From NCBI RefSeq assembly GCF_032062135.1, contig NC_092861.1:114858393-114922392 (forward strand): a stretch of DNA of 64,000 nt, in the 5' to 3' direction. Every line of letters starts with the position of its first letter. Within the stretch, counting starts at the first letter, position 1. Source of the stretch: Pyxicephalus adspersus (Eukaryota > Chordata > Amphibia > Anura > Pyxicephalidae). The notes below the pieces were generated by a model. The model was not told the DNA's origin. It worked only from the letters and a program-made list of their open reading frames with translations, and searched no databases. The translations under genes and the position numbers were made by a program. This document shows, piece after piece, positions 22,213 to 35,124 of this stretch.

Positions 22213-25200
22213 AGTGTGTCAGACTCATCCCTCTGATAAGGAAGATGATGGTAGGCATTATAATCTTCAAAATGTAATGTTGATTAGTTAACTCTCTCAC
22301 ATAATGACTTGAGTTAAAGAGCACAGATGTCTGTACCATGTTAAAGCTAAATATTTTAGAGTCTTAAAAGTTTGTCCAAGTATAAGAGATAAGACACCTG
22401 CTTTCTCAGCTTGCATTATTTGGCAAATTTAGGTGAATTTTTTAAATAAATGCTTTATGCAATACAATTTATAATGTTAACATAATGGAAATTTAATTAC
22501 TATTATAGTATTCAATATAATAAGGATTATATATAAAAACAATACTTGTATAAAATATTCCCTGCCTATATTATAAAATAGAGAAGGGTGCATTTTCTTT
22601 GTGAAAAAAGTGAACTAAATGTAACTTATATGTAATTTACCAAAATGTAGATGATAATCAGTTGGGCAATTTAGTCAAAAAGTTAAAGTTAACTGATGCA
22701 AATTCACACTGCTAAATTTGGCCTAAACATCTATGCTTCAATTACCTCAACCATGAAAAAGTTAGGAAGCATGAAAAAGAATTCCCTAATCCACAGGACA
22801 AGTTGCAATTGATGCTATAGATAGTCCAACTTCCATTAAGTAATGGCTGTGCAATATTGGAAATTATGACACATTCATAACTGAGATCCAAAAAGTAACG
22901 TCATCATCCATTCACTAACAGATTTGTGAGTTTAAAAATTGGGAAGGCACTGAAGCCAAGTTCTGCAGGAACTGATATCTATAAAGGCAATTCTTGGAAT
23001 TACCAGATTATAGATACCACTTGTTCATTCTGTTTATATTTTAGGATACATAAGGGATCCTAATATAAATGGTGATTTCTCCATCACCGACCCCCCTTCC
23101 TAAATTTCTGCCATTTGCTTTTTCATAGGCTTTCTCTTTTCTGTATAAAATAATAGATTTTATACATAATATGTGTCTGATCTTTGGCTTGTACAATGGA
23201 ACTGTACAAAGTTTGTAATAATATCCTGTGCTGCAAGCATATTGATTATAGTGGCATTTAATGTTGAAATATTTTGTCATCTCTTTTAGGAATTGAATGT
23301 CCCCATGTTAATGTATTGTTGCACTATATTCCCTTTTTGTTTCAACTCGTCGAAAATTACTTTGCCATTCCTTATACTGTACTACAATTTCTAAAAATGT
23401 AGAAAAGTTATAAAAAAAGTGCACAAGTGGGGCAAACATTTATTCATGCTACAATTTCAGCAAGGTTCCAATATGCTCAAAATCGCTGGACTTCAATAAT
23501 GAACACTGCAAATCACTCCAACCTAGGTAAGTCAGTACTGATTAAAAAAACAAAAGCAAAACGATAGTTACAAAATCAGAATATGCCTTATGCACCATGC
23601 ACTCTCTTATCAATACATTCTTACTTAATGTTTTACATACAGACATTCATTCTCTGGTGGTCAAGGCTCTTGGTTGTTCACTGGTCATACTTTTTCCTAA
23701 AACAACTAAAGATAATCTCATTGTAACCTGTGAGAAGACAAGAATGAAGAAAACAGCTTGTGTTGTTGTGAACTCACACAGCTAAAAATATATATTCCAT
23801 ATAATATGAATTCCATAGATAGAATGCTCCATATAATTAGTGTGTCTTCAGCAATGTTCCTTTTAGTGTGCAGCCAAAAATTTCATTGCATTCTCCATGT
23901 CCTGAGTAAAGTAATCGAAATGTTTAGTATATCCCTTTCTCTGACTTGACACTCTCTATGCCCATGGCAAAGAAATTCATTACATGTGCTTTATAGGATT
24001 AACATGTCCCTAACAAAAAGTTTCTTGTGTTAGGCATCTGCCTGGCATAGAGTCGTATAAGTTTTTTTAGGATCAGCATATGTCTAGTGAGTGAATTCAA
24101 TATGGTCAACATGATTCTAGCAGAGAATCCTATTTGGACAACATGTCCCTAGCTGTGTGAGTTATGTGGTCAGTGCTCAGAGTTATTCATGTGCTTGGCA
24201 CAAACTCAAAATGTCTCTGACAAAGTGTCTTATGCACAATTCTGACAGCGTGCCCAAACAAAAATTGTGTATATTAGTAATTTATACAATTTAAAACACA
24301 AGGAAGATAGGTTGTGACATAATTGTTACCGTTATGGTATAATTGTGGGAAAGGGCTTGATGCACCTTGTTATTTGGAACTTATTACTGTGTCTCACCTA
24401 GCTCTAAAATGATATAATATTAATCTTATGCCTTCTTTACTTGATCCCTAAGATCTCTGGGATCCTTTTTTTATTTCCAATGGGCAAACAGGGGTGTCCC
24501 TGAAATAGTTATCCTACTTATTTCCTACAGTTATCCTACTTATTTGGAAAGATTTGTTTTCTTAGGTTCCCTTTTCTCCCCAACACACACTATATAGATT
24601 TGCATAACTAACACTTTTCTAAATAAAATATACGTTTGTTTTTTCCCCCAGTAATACCAGTTTTTTTAGATCAGGATGACAGAAATGTCCTTACAATTAT
24701 TCAACTTGAAACCAGAGCTTTACCCCTTTAATTGGGTTTGGAAAACTCTTTAGCTTTTAAACTTTTTATCTTCAGATGCACAGGAAACTGTGTGCCCAGA
24801 AGAATTCTCAGTACCCACAGCTAAACGACAAATTGAGTTTAGACCGAAGAACAACGAGACAAACACCAGCTACGCGATAAAGATGTGCCATGGAGGGCAC
24901 CCTTCCCATATATTTCTAAAGTTATTTGGACATGGTTGATTTCACATTAACTCAGACTTTTATGGTGTGTAGTTTATCTTGGGTCTTTCCTGTTATACTA
25001 TACCAGCCTAACAAATGTTCCAAACTGTCCACTGATGGCTAAAGGGAAAAATGTAATGTTTAAAACTTTTTTAATTTACAGAATTGTATGCATGCCTGAA
25101 ATGAAGCAGCCAAAATGCCTATGGTATCCCATTAAATGTCAGGATTCTGGGAAAATAAGTGGTTTGTATGAAACAATTTACAGTCTGCCTGTTACTTCAA

Positions 25201-28200
25201 TCTTTTTATTGTTTTAGGAACAGAGAATGTTATGTACCAGAATTGCGTAACTGTGCATTGTTTACAGTGCAAGGGAGTAGACTGCAAATGCATAACTAAA
25301 TAGTCAAACCAGCATGACATAATAAAATAAAACAATGACATAATAATTGTTAATAGCATTGGGAAAACACATTTTGGAAAACACATTTTACAGAAGTGAA
25401 CATTTAGGAGGAATAATGTTCAAGGATGATATTTTTCTTCATGCTTTAATACGTGTAAATGTGCATAGAAATATTTCCCCTCGCACAAATCCTATGTCCA
25501 TATGTTTTACGGAACATTTGCGGAGCAAAAAAATATAATACTGAAACCAATTAAGCAATAAAAAAAAACATATGGGCTAAACAGGATTTAGAGACACAAC
25601 ACTCAGCAGGCCACCTGCACTGGCCAGATAAGCAACAAAATAAGGAATCTCACATTCTATATGACAATGATCTAAGAGGCCTTTAAGGGTGAATGGCTTA
25701 CCTTCAGTATGCCCCAATGTCACTTGTTGTTTTATAACCAGTGGCAATGATACACATTAAAGCAACAGTTGATAAGTATAAATGTAGCTTAATTTTATTG
25801 ATTTAATCAGCATGTACAAGATGCAGAATGTTTCACTGTAATCCGTGAGGTTTACAAGTGATAAACTGACCTCTACTTGTACATAATAAAATGTTAAACC
25901 CTTTAGATATAGTCTCTGTGAAACACCTACACAAATAAATCCAGAATGCTGGAAAAAAAAAAGAATATGTGCTTTGCTATATTACAGTCTTTCTGAATGG
26001 TGATGCTGAGAAGAGGAAATTAATGATGGAATCAAACCACTATATTTCAAAAAAAATCACAAATTGATTAACACAGGACAAAAATAGCTATTATATGTTT
26101 AGGGGTTTAGAATAAACCCCCTTCATTGTGGCTTTGGAAGTGACATTTGTATATAGGGGAGGGCCCAACCAAGAAATAAGTTTGCCTATAGTTTTGAGTT
26201 TAGAGCAAAAGTCAAGAAAGTTTGGAAATACGTTGGCTATTTTATCCAGTCTCATCCTATTTGTGGCTTAAAAAGATCATTTCTTTATTTTGGACTTGTG
26301 TTTTAGTGCCATCATTAATTTTGCCATGTACTCTGGTTGTCCTCAGATTCCTGGTAGATGGAAGCTGCCTAAGTGGAGCCATTGAGCAACAACACGCAGA
26401 CCCAGTTAACAGAGATCAGACTGTAAAACCCAATATCCAGTACCTTTTATTTCCTGCATTATAGTGGCAGCCCTAGCCAATCACCAAGCACCATGAGGTT
26501 GGTCACATGCGTCTCCCCACCTAAAACTAACACGTATTTAGAATTCTTCCTCATGGCTTAATATAGAGGCAAGGCAGTCAAGGAAAGGAAATTAGATACT
26601 TTTGAATGGCCAGGCTTTAGGTCAAATCTGTTACGTCAATCTACATCTGTTCAACACTGTTTTAAAGGTCATAACAATAACTTGTAACTTTGTAATGTAA
26701 CCCCCCCCCCCCAAAAAAAAAAAAATACTTCATAATAATATAAGACACGTTATGTCTGAACCAACATCACTTCATATACTTTCTGGAAGCTGATACAAAG
26801 TAGAGATTTTACTAACGGGTTTTAACAATGCATTTGTGCCTTCAACTATGCAGAACAAACTATACTGGCAACCACAACTATGTGCTTCTAAAATATTTCT
26901 CTGAGACACTAATTACAGGTTTAAGTTGACCAAACTCATTTAAACACATTTTATTTCTAGTGTGGTCAAGGATGACTACATCATCATGATACAGTAGCTC
27001 TTTTTTGGAGTTGGTAAAGAGCATGACGTGGAACCCTTCTAATGGCACATGAGTCCACAGAGAAAGGGCATTGGGTTAGTAGGGATTTTATACAGTATAT
27101 GGTTGAATATCAATAGTTTTGTATAATTTAGCCAAAAGAAGGGTGAACGAATCAATAGAGTTTAGAGCACATGACCTTATAATAATAAAAAGAGCTTGGG
27201 CCCTAACCATTTATCACACCAACAAATCGAAGATTTCCACATATGGTCTGATATAAAAGCGTCAGTTCTCTCCCTTATATTCAACTTAATTAGTAAAAAG
27301 GGTTTGTTACACCATACCCAACACCTCCCTCTGATAAAGAACAAGCACAACCAATCAGATGGTTAAAAGCAATACCAACAATGTATAGAAGCAAAGTGGT
27401 GGACAGAATATTTTTTGCATGTGCTTTCGCACTGCACTACACATCTACTCTTTTCCAGAATACATTTTTAGCATGTCTGCCATTCCTCACAGTAGAAAAC
27501 AAGTATATATGTCAAGGGAGGCAAGAGCTGACAGTAGGTAGTTGGTGAGGAACTGTAGGACTTCAACTTGTTAACAAGAAACTGAAAGGCACAAGACGTC
27601 ATTGCTATGTGAATAGGTGCACAGTCAAATACAATGTTCTTTTTAGAAATTGAAGTTCAGTTCCAAAAAGAAAAACCTAAAATTGATATTCACCAAATGA
27701 AAGGTAATCTATACATAACTTCAACTATTCAACATGATTCTTTCGAGAAGTTATCGTATTTGATATGGGGTTCAGTTGGGCTTTAAAGCCAGCCCTTGTG
27801 TTCTAGATAAAGAGATATAGACAGAAAGACAGATTAAATTAGACATCTGTACTATATAGCATGCCTGAAAAAAGTCATGGATAATTTTTTTAGTCATTCC
27901 ACTGATCATCCACCCCACAGAAGGAAATTAAAAGCAAATTTTGCTACACACATCTGTTACATTTTGAAGTTTTTAGCCTGCTTAACAGTTGTAGCATTTC
28001 AAACTTTGACTTAATGTTCCTTCTAATTTGTACCATGCTGCAATCCTTGGGCGTTGGAAACAATTTGCACCACAGCTTGATGCTGTTCTTGAAAGAATGT
28101 GGCTGACACAGTGAAAAGGATCTCTGCCAAAAATTTAGGCTCATGCTGAAGAAACAGATGGGCCAGAAAAAGCCATTCACCAAATATCCCTAAACCGTAT

Positions 28201-28384
28201 AAATATTCTGGTAATCTCCCACAATGAACAACAAAGGGAAAGATTTTTTCAAATTGAAACAAGAATAAGGTATTAATAAATAATACAACAGTTATTTAAA
28301 TGGTTCATTTAAATGGTTCACTTTCTGTATATGTTATGGGACTCATATGGTATTGATACTAGACTAGAACTACATAAATCTGTT
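22213..28384. other. intergenic, no gene recognised
   Basis: Six kilobases of AT-rich DNA. The only clear feature is a C12-A13 homopolymer junction at 26701-26725. A short repeated GTTATCCTACTTATTT lies near 24,520. ORFs such as 26222-26464 (+) and 27944-28262 (-) lack family motifs. Confidence 0.5.
26701..26725. repeat. C12-A13 homopolymer junction
   Basis: A run of twelve C is followed directly by thirteen A. It may be an old retroposon tail or simple slippage, and is prone to sequencing error. Confidence 0.9.
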
Positions 28385-28797
28385 TATATATATATATGCA
28401 GTTAAGGTTGGGGGGTGCCCACTGCGGGGCTCACCTTCAACGCTGAAATGCCCAGTCTTGAAACGAGATATTCAGGTTCTGACAGTGCTGTAAGAAGGAC
28501 ACTTCTCCCCCAGTGTTTGTGACATCTCAGTGTGAATGCCCTTTGCTGACTTTCCCTGGAGAAACAAAAACTTCATGACGGCCCGTAACTCCAACAACGT
28601 AAAACTTATGCTTCTCGTAAAGCTTGTGCCTCTGCCATCACAGCTTCTCACTAAAAGAAAAAACAGTTTTAGGAGTCGCAAAGACCTTATATTTGCACAG
28701 TTACATACTAAGATATTAGGCTGTCATATGCCCCCACACTCATTTTTCCATTTCATCTGGAAGGGGGCAAAGCCAGGAACTTCTCGGCACCCCTTTG

Positions 28798-28800
<3 letters not shown>
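28385..28800 (-). pseudogene. mariner transposase fragment, broken
   Basis: On the minus strand the region begins near 28800 with a GGGGTGCCGAGAAGTTCC-type terminal repeat and a leader. It then encodes a mariner DNA-binding domain: LRAVMKFLFLQGKSAKGIH and PSYSTVRT, followed after an in-frame stop by ISRFKTGHFSVEGEPRSGHP. FLFLQGKSxxEIH, PSYSTVxxW and EPRSGRP are hallmarks of mariner N-terminal helix-turn-helix regions. The tryptophan of TVRTW is replaced by a stop. The catalytic DDD domain is absent: downstream there is only a TA run (28386-28397). It is a decayed, non-functional remnant. Confidence 0.75.

Positions 28801-28802
<2 letters not shown>

Positions 28803-28834
<32 letters not shown>
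28803..28834. repeat. (TA)n microsatellite
   Basis: About 15 TA units abut the outer end of the mariner remnant, whose TA target site may have seeded the expansion. Confidence 0.95.
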
Positions 28835-28835
<1 letters not shown>

Positions 28836-30988
28836 CATTGTGTCTAAATTTTGAGTTTGCTATGAAGTTAAACCACTCCAGGAACTGAATTCCTTCCACA
28901 GCCGAAATTCACTCATTATAGTCCCCTTTACGTTGAAAAAATGTCAAATTACTGTCAAAGTTCAAAAAAAGTAAAGGTTAATAACTGCGGTCTCAAACTT
29001 TTGGATGTCTATACATGGGAGGCATTAAAACATAAATATCATGCATAAAATATGTTGAATGTACATATACAGTAATTTCATGAACAGATCATCTCAATAA
29101 TCTTTACTGAAGACTGAAATTCCAACCATGAAAAAGGCCAACTGGCCATAGTTTGCCCAAGCTTCCTCTAAACTCCCAGTGATTGAGGAGTTGTAGGGAG
29201 CCTTGGGTCCTCACAGAATAAGTATACAGCCAATGCTGGGAAAATGTCTTGTTTTTGTTAAAAATATAAACATTATTAGGAATCTTTTTCATCCAAGATT
29301 TACATTTCCAAGCTTTTTATTTTCATCCAAGCTTTCATTATCTATGACCTGGTCTGTGTCTTTACAGGCATAAAATTCCCTTCTGTTATGTGATATTAGT
29401 GTGCATATATTTCCCAATAAAGAGTTTGATGACATGTACTCTCATGACATAATTTGAGTTCAGCAGCAAGGCTTAGATTAGTCACCATTCATCTAGAAGT
29501 TTTTTGTATCAATAATATGAACTGAAAGGTTCTGAAAAACAGAACATACAATACTATAGATACTTTTACAGATCAGAATAGTTAGGACAGAGGGTCACAG
29601 TTGGCAATCATATAACAAAGGCAAACAGCTAAGGCAACCTTTGCGACAGCTTGCTAAACGTGCCTTAAATATGCTTTCATTGCAAAAAATTAAGCTCCAT
29701 GGTTTAGAGACAAGAAAAGACAGGGTAACTTAGTAAGAGTATTACATTTCTAATTTTTCGTTGTAGAACTTACTAAAGAAAACCTGCAGCTGATAAGGTC
29801 GAAAGGCTACCAAAGTCAAAGTCATGGATCTTTTAACATGTATTGATTGAGTTCAACCAAAAAGTTGTATCATGGGATTTGTCATAGACGTGAATGGGGG
29901 GGATTTAGCAACACACTTGCCCATTTTGTAAGAACATAAGACTTCTGATCCAGGACAGGAAATCATGTACAGTCTGCAACTGCTCTTAAACTCTGGGTCT
30001 TTGAGATTCATACATTCTTTTGAAAATTCTATTCACAGTTTTTGCTTTCCCAGAGATAACAGACAAGCTGCTTTTTTAGTAGTTGATTGCCAAGAAATGT
30101 TAATTTTCCCCCATTATGTAAATGAAGACCCATAAAACAGACTCCTATAATTCATGTGAATGTCTTCTGTCTGTCTCCTGGAATCCATGTGAGTTTTGGA
30201 AAACTTAAACAATGTAATTTTAATGTTCTAAACAGGCAGATAGTGTATACACACAAATATATAAATATATATGTCGATGAAGAAGACTAATTAGATGGTA
30301 TTGTTTCTTATTATGCTAAGTATCACTAAAGCCATTCTGGTTAGATGGTCCTTCAATTTAGTAGTTGTGATTAGGCCCGAGAGGCAGCTGAAGGTAACAG
30401 TTTGGGAATCCTGAGAAGAAAAAAACAAATAGACATGTAAATGATTTTGGAGAACTTCCTTGCCAGTGGTAACACAGTAATAGCACCTTCTAAATGTAGT
30501 GGTGGAAGAGATACATGGTAATTCCGCATTAGATCAGTAAGACAGATGGATGCTCCATAGCTCCCCATATGCCACTGATTTGTGTTTTTTAAATCTAGGA
30601 CCCATTGGCCTATATCTGCAAACTGCTTGGAGATGTCTGTCACTGTTATTTTTGCTCTTTTGTTGTACACCGTACTTGCTTGTAGTTCAGCAGTTCCACT
30701 GTGGATAATTTAACATTTATTCACAAAAGTACTGTTCATAGTCTTCAAAGTACTGTTCATAGAGTACAACGGTTGTCTCATAGGTTTGTGGTCTAACTTC
30801 AGTATTTGTGTTTTTGTATATCTACCTGGAGTGCAGCTTTTGAAATGTACTTACTTTCCCATGGTCTGTAACATATATTTGGTAAAATGTTTTGTTATAG
30901 CTGTTAATGCCTTATTATAGCTGTTAAAAAAGTGCAAAAATGGTTGGTACTGCTTTTAGTCAAGGAAATAAATACCTTCATTGTATAC
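28835..30988. other. intergenic, nothing recognised
   Basis: No coding or repeat family signal seen. A short direct repeat (AAAGTACTGTTCATAG) lies at 30726-30760. Confidence 0.5.
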
Positions 30989-31350
30989 CAGTGGTTGCCA
31001 ACTTTTTTGGACCTACGGACCACTTAAATTGCCGGCTCCAGACTGTGCACGAGCAGGGTGTCACTTAAAGGTGAAGAAACTTCCCCCATAGTGACGTCAT
31101 GGTGCCAGAACCTGCCCACTGTCCCATCGCAGATCTGAGCCTGTGATGGGAGAGTGGGTGGGTTATGTTCAGAGACACAACCCACCCACTGCCATGAGCC
31201 TACGATCCATACAGGAGACATGGTCTGAGGCTATGGCCAGTGTGCCCCCCAGTGGGGTCCTTCTCCTTACCCCACTCGGGGCGCACCAGCCAGAGCAACG
31301 GATCGCTGGTGTATACCCAGGCCACCTTTGTGAACTACAGAACAACTCTG
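30989..31350. mobile_element. hAT-like element end with GC-rich body
   Basis: CAGTGGTTGCCAACTTTTTT, then GGACC..CGGACCACTT, is the typical left terminal repeat of hAT non-autonomous elements. The body is GC-rich for this window and contains an internal inverted repeat around CCCACCCACT/AGTGGGTGGG (about 31,105-31,190). I do not see the matching right terminal repeat, so the element is probably truncated. The right end is approximate. Confidence 0.55.
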
Positions 31351-32629
31351 ACTTGAACAGATAGTGTTCTGTACTTGAAATCAGAGTGGCAAAAATGCTC
31401 CTCAATAAATAAAGTATAGTAAGTGTTGTTACCCTGGCATATGAAATATGTTACTTGCAAGTTAAAAAAATGGGAAAATTCTGAATAAAAGAAAATAAAT
31501 CCAAACATTCCATCTAAGGACTGGTAAGCTGCAATGTATTATATTTTGTTCTTGTATTTAGATGTATTGTAGTGAAATAATGTACATTTCATGTTATTTT
31601 GCTTTTGGATATGATTTAATTATTTCTCCCTTAAGGAATCTTCTGTATTAAATAAGGAATGGATTCACTTTGTATATCTACAGTGAACACATCTTTGACA
31701 ATGCTTTAGAAGAAGAGATCGGGTTACTAATGGTTTTTAGAAGAATCTTTTTCGTAAAAAAATATGCTTACTGGAAGAACACCCATGTGTAAAGGAACTG
31801 CAAATGAACAGTGTGGAAATGGAAACAAGTTGATGAAAGCAAGACATTCCACACAACTGGCTTGGACTACAAAGCGCAACATAAACTATTAGACCAAAGC
31901 ATGACGTAGAAATAGGAAAATGGTCCCAGCCTTTAGATTAAAAAAGAACAATATAAATAACTTTTTTTTTATAAAAGGCATTTGCATATGGGCTGTTATG
32001 TCTGATAACCTCCAGATAATGTGATAAATCTGTATTTAAAATTTTCCTGCAATTACTGTGGTGCTCACGTGTAACCAGTAAAGCATATCCACATGAATGT
32101 CTAATTTCCATTCATCTGAACTTTAACAACACATCCTCAATCATTCCTAGCCTGACATGACTGTGTGCTGTCAGTGCTGTGATTTTCATATGCTGTTAAT
32201 TAGATTTGTATTGCTTCAGTAAAAACGTTCTTCTCATTCCTCTTTTAATATAATTTAAGTCTCTTCAATTTGCCACCCCACCCCATATTTTATAAACAAT
32301 TTGAAATTACAATAGTTTTATTTTCCAAGTATAATAAATTATAATACATACAAATAAAACATACACTCCTTACTATCTTCAGATGCCCTCCAACCTAGGC
32401 TATGTTCATATAATCCTGTGTGGCCCCTGGGAACTGGCACCTTGCTAGTTATTTGGCTTCCTGCACCACTGCACTAACAACAGATGTCATCAAGTGATAC
32501 TAAACTGCTTACTGCCACCCCTATTTTTTCTCTATGGGCCGCCATGGGTGAGGTGGTACATGGAGCATCTAAGGGGTTCAGGGGGGTGATGAAGCAGCAC
32601 CACAACCTCACCGAAAGCCTGGACATAGC
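31351..32629. other. intergenic, nothing certain
   Basis: AT-rich. A non-repetitive stretch at 32,150-32,260 includes CTGTTAATTAGATTTG, a homeodomain-type site, but this alone is weak evidence of function. Confidence 0.4.
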
Positions 32630-32852
32630 CTTAAAGTGGAACTCAATTGAAGTAGGGGTTTGAAATTTTTGAAAGACCAGGCATGTGATGTCCAGGATGG
32701 CAAAGGAAAATAGAGGTATCCATGGACAGGGAGGTAACTGAATCAGGGAACAATGAGAGAGGAGTAAGCCACAATGTATAAATATACTTTGCATATGTGC
32801 AAAATACAGCATCAGCCCTCATGGCTCCACAAAAATTAGTTCCACTTTAAAG
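32630..32852. mobile_element. MITE with CTTAAAGTGGAACT ends
   Basis: The left end CTTAAAGTGGAACTCAATT is inverted at the right end (TTAGTTCCACTTTAAAG), enclosing about 190 bp without an ORF. Elements with AAAGTGGAACTAA ends are common in frog genomes (recalled). The minus-strand ORF at 32474-32812 that overlaps it has no recognisable domain. Confidence 0.65.
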
Positions 32853-34799
32853 AAAGATTTGATTGTTGCTTTGCGGTTGATTTACCTTTTTTGTGTTATT
32901 AGCTGTTTATTTTACATATATTCTATCTTTGCTTTACAAAAAAAACTCTAAATACCTTACAAAGTATTTCTAGGGCACCTATGGAACATAAAAAAGACAT
33001 CATATTCATGTGTCCGATAAGGGATTAGTCCAGGTGATTCATTTAGTTCAATATGTAAATCACAGCTTTAGTTATAGAGCTCTGTAAATAACAATATTTT
33101 AATAATAGACTGCTAATCCTCTTTATCTGATGATTAAATATGCTTTCGCTGAGCAAACGTTGTGTGGTTGAGTGTGTACACAGTTTTTATCTTGCAATGG
33201 CAGTTCTTACGGCAAAAAGGATATCTTTGATCCTTTAATACCCTGAGAGGATGAAATATATCTATATAAATAAACTAGTGAGAGTGAAAAGCTAAATGTT
33301 ATGATTGCTTTCCTATTTTGTTTAATTTTATCTACTTTAATCAAACCTTAAAGATGAAATGTTTTAATGATATAATACCAATGCAGCAAAATTAAAAAAA
33401 TGAAAAGGCAAAGGAAAGGCTGCATTTAGTTTTTTGATCTCTATGGTATTGTGGTAGCCTTACAACAATTTGCTAAATTACTTTTTTTTATTTACCTGGG
33501 CTTGTGGCCTGGATGGAATAGTGCAGTCTATGTATCTGTTCCAGGTGTTACTTGCCGCATGTTGGGTTCTTGTACCTTTGATTAAGGCTTTGATCTAGCT
33601 CAGTCTTCAATGGATTGATTCAAAATGGAGAAAGCTCCTTAAATGATATCACATATTAAAAACACATTGGTGCTTGCTGTCATAATATTTCTGATCCACC
33701 AGATTACAGAACACGTTGGGCAAGGCAGAGACAAATGGGTGCAGCACTGCTTAAAAGCCTTGAAGGTTGAAAGTCTGGTCCAGCGTGCAGAGGAAGCAAG
33801 AGTGTAATTAAGTTACAACAGTTAGAACATTTGGCACAACAGCTGAGTAATGTGGTCAATCTGTAGAGTAGCAGGGGCAAGCATTGGTGAGCCTGGGCCA
33901 ATGCTTGCATTTTGGTCTTTTGGAACAGATTGGTGTATTCAAAGGGGTAGAGAGGATTGTGCCTAATACTGGAGAGGCCTGCCAAATGTGTTAGCAGTTA
34001 GAATTTCTCCCCATGGATAAATTTTCACATACTTTCGAAGGAAGACTTCATGCTATTACCTAATGCAGTTGGATCCAATTTTTCTGGCAAAGTAGCAGTC
34101 CAAGGTTGTTATAAATGGCTTGTTTACAAAAAATACTAATTTTCTATAGTTGTTTCTTATAGTAGTTGTTTTTGAGGTTTTGGGTCATAATTTTGCAAGG
34201 TGAAACAGTGTTATTTTTTAAGTAAAATGCTTATTATGATTTAAGACTTCTTTCTTTAACAATTTGTTGTGCTATTTAATGGAATGTTTAAAAAAATAAT
34301 GTCTGGGTAAAGTTTGAATATATTCCAGAAAAGATTATTAGTCCAGAAGATTTTCTATGTTGTTTACAGATTAAACATTTCTGGGAAATATTGCCAGAAT
34401 CAGACTAGGAGGGAGTGGGCACTGTGGAACTTGGTATTAGATAAGGGATAAGATGATTGCAAGCAGGCCTCACCTCTCTTGCTTTCATTTCTTGCATCAT
34501 TCTGGAATTCTTAAAAATAAAGCAATTTGCAGAATTTAAATTTGGTTGCCTATTTCAACTCAGCTTGTTCTTGCATTTTTCTGCATATCCTTTGGCTTAC
34601 CCTTAAACACCTGTTTCTTCTTGTTACTACTGTTTATGTCTTCATTTTCAATTTGCCTGCCTGTCCTAACCTCCGGTTTGTTTATTGACTATCATTTTAT
34701 GTTGCCATCTCTGTCCTCAATATTGTTGTTAAGCCTTATATTGCATTCTGGTACTAATGATAGCACTCAAGATAGGTTACCCTGGACCCTTACTTATAT
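32853..34799. other. intergenic, nothing recognised
   Basis: AT-rich; no supported feature. The minus ORF 33704-33985 and the + ORF 34546-34950 show no family motifs. Confidence 0.5.
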
Positions 34800-35124
34800 C
34801 CAGAGCCGGATTTATACTTCTTTCCCAATAGACCATAAGCCTGTGTACCCTCCCTCCCCCCGGCCCAGAATCATCAAAGATACAAAACTAAAATACAAAA
34901 ATTTCATACAGTGCTGGTCTGTCATAATGCTACCTGCTCACCATTTCTGAACGAAAAAGTAGAAACTACACGTACCATACAATGTGTCCTGTCATTTATA
35001 GATAGCCACTAACCCTTGAACCACATTAACTCTGCAGAGAATACTTCCAGAGAAATGCTACCCCTCATTACCATAGCACCCTAGGCCATGGCCTAGGTTG
35101 ACCTTATGATAAATTCAGCCCCAA
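34800..35124. repeat. possible MITE with CCAGAGCCGGATTTA end
   Basis: CCAGAGCCGGATTTATA at the left and GATAAATTCAGCCCC at the right look like imperfect inverted ends, with the palindrome CTAGGCCATGGCCTAG just inside the right end. The class is not assigned. Confidence 0.35.

Noticed and set aside
27944..28262. Overlapping minus ORFs next to the mariner remnant as its catalytic domain
   Set aside because: I found none of the mariner catalytic wording (HDNA, PPYSPDLAP) in them.
32474..32812. 112-residue minus ORF
   Set aside because: It overlaps a MITE with AAAGTGGAACT ends and has no recognised domain.
34546..34950. 134-residue + ORF with hydrophobic start as a membrane protein
   Set aside because: Leu/Ser/Phe-rich composition fits T-rich DNA by chance. 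No domain, and it runs into a MITE-like end at 34,800.
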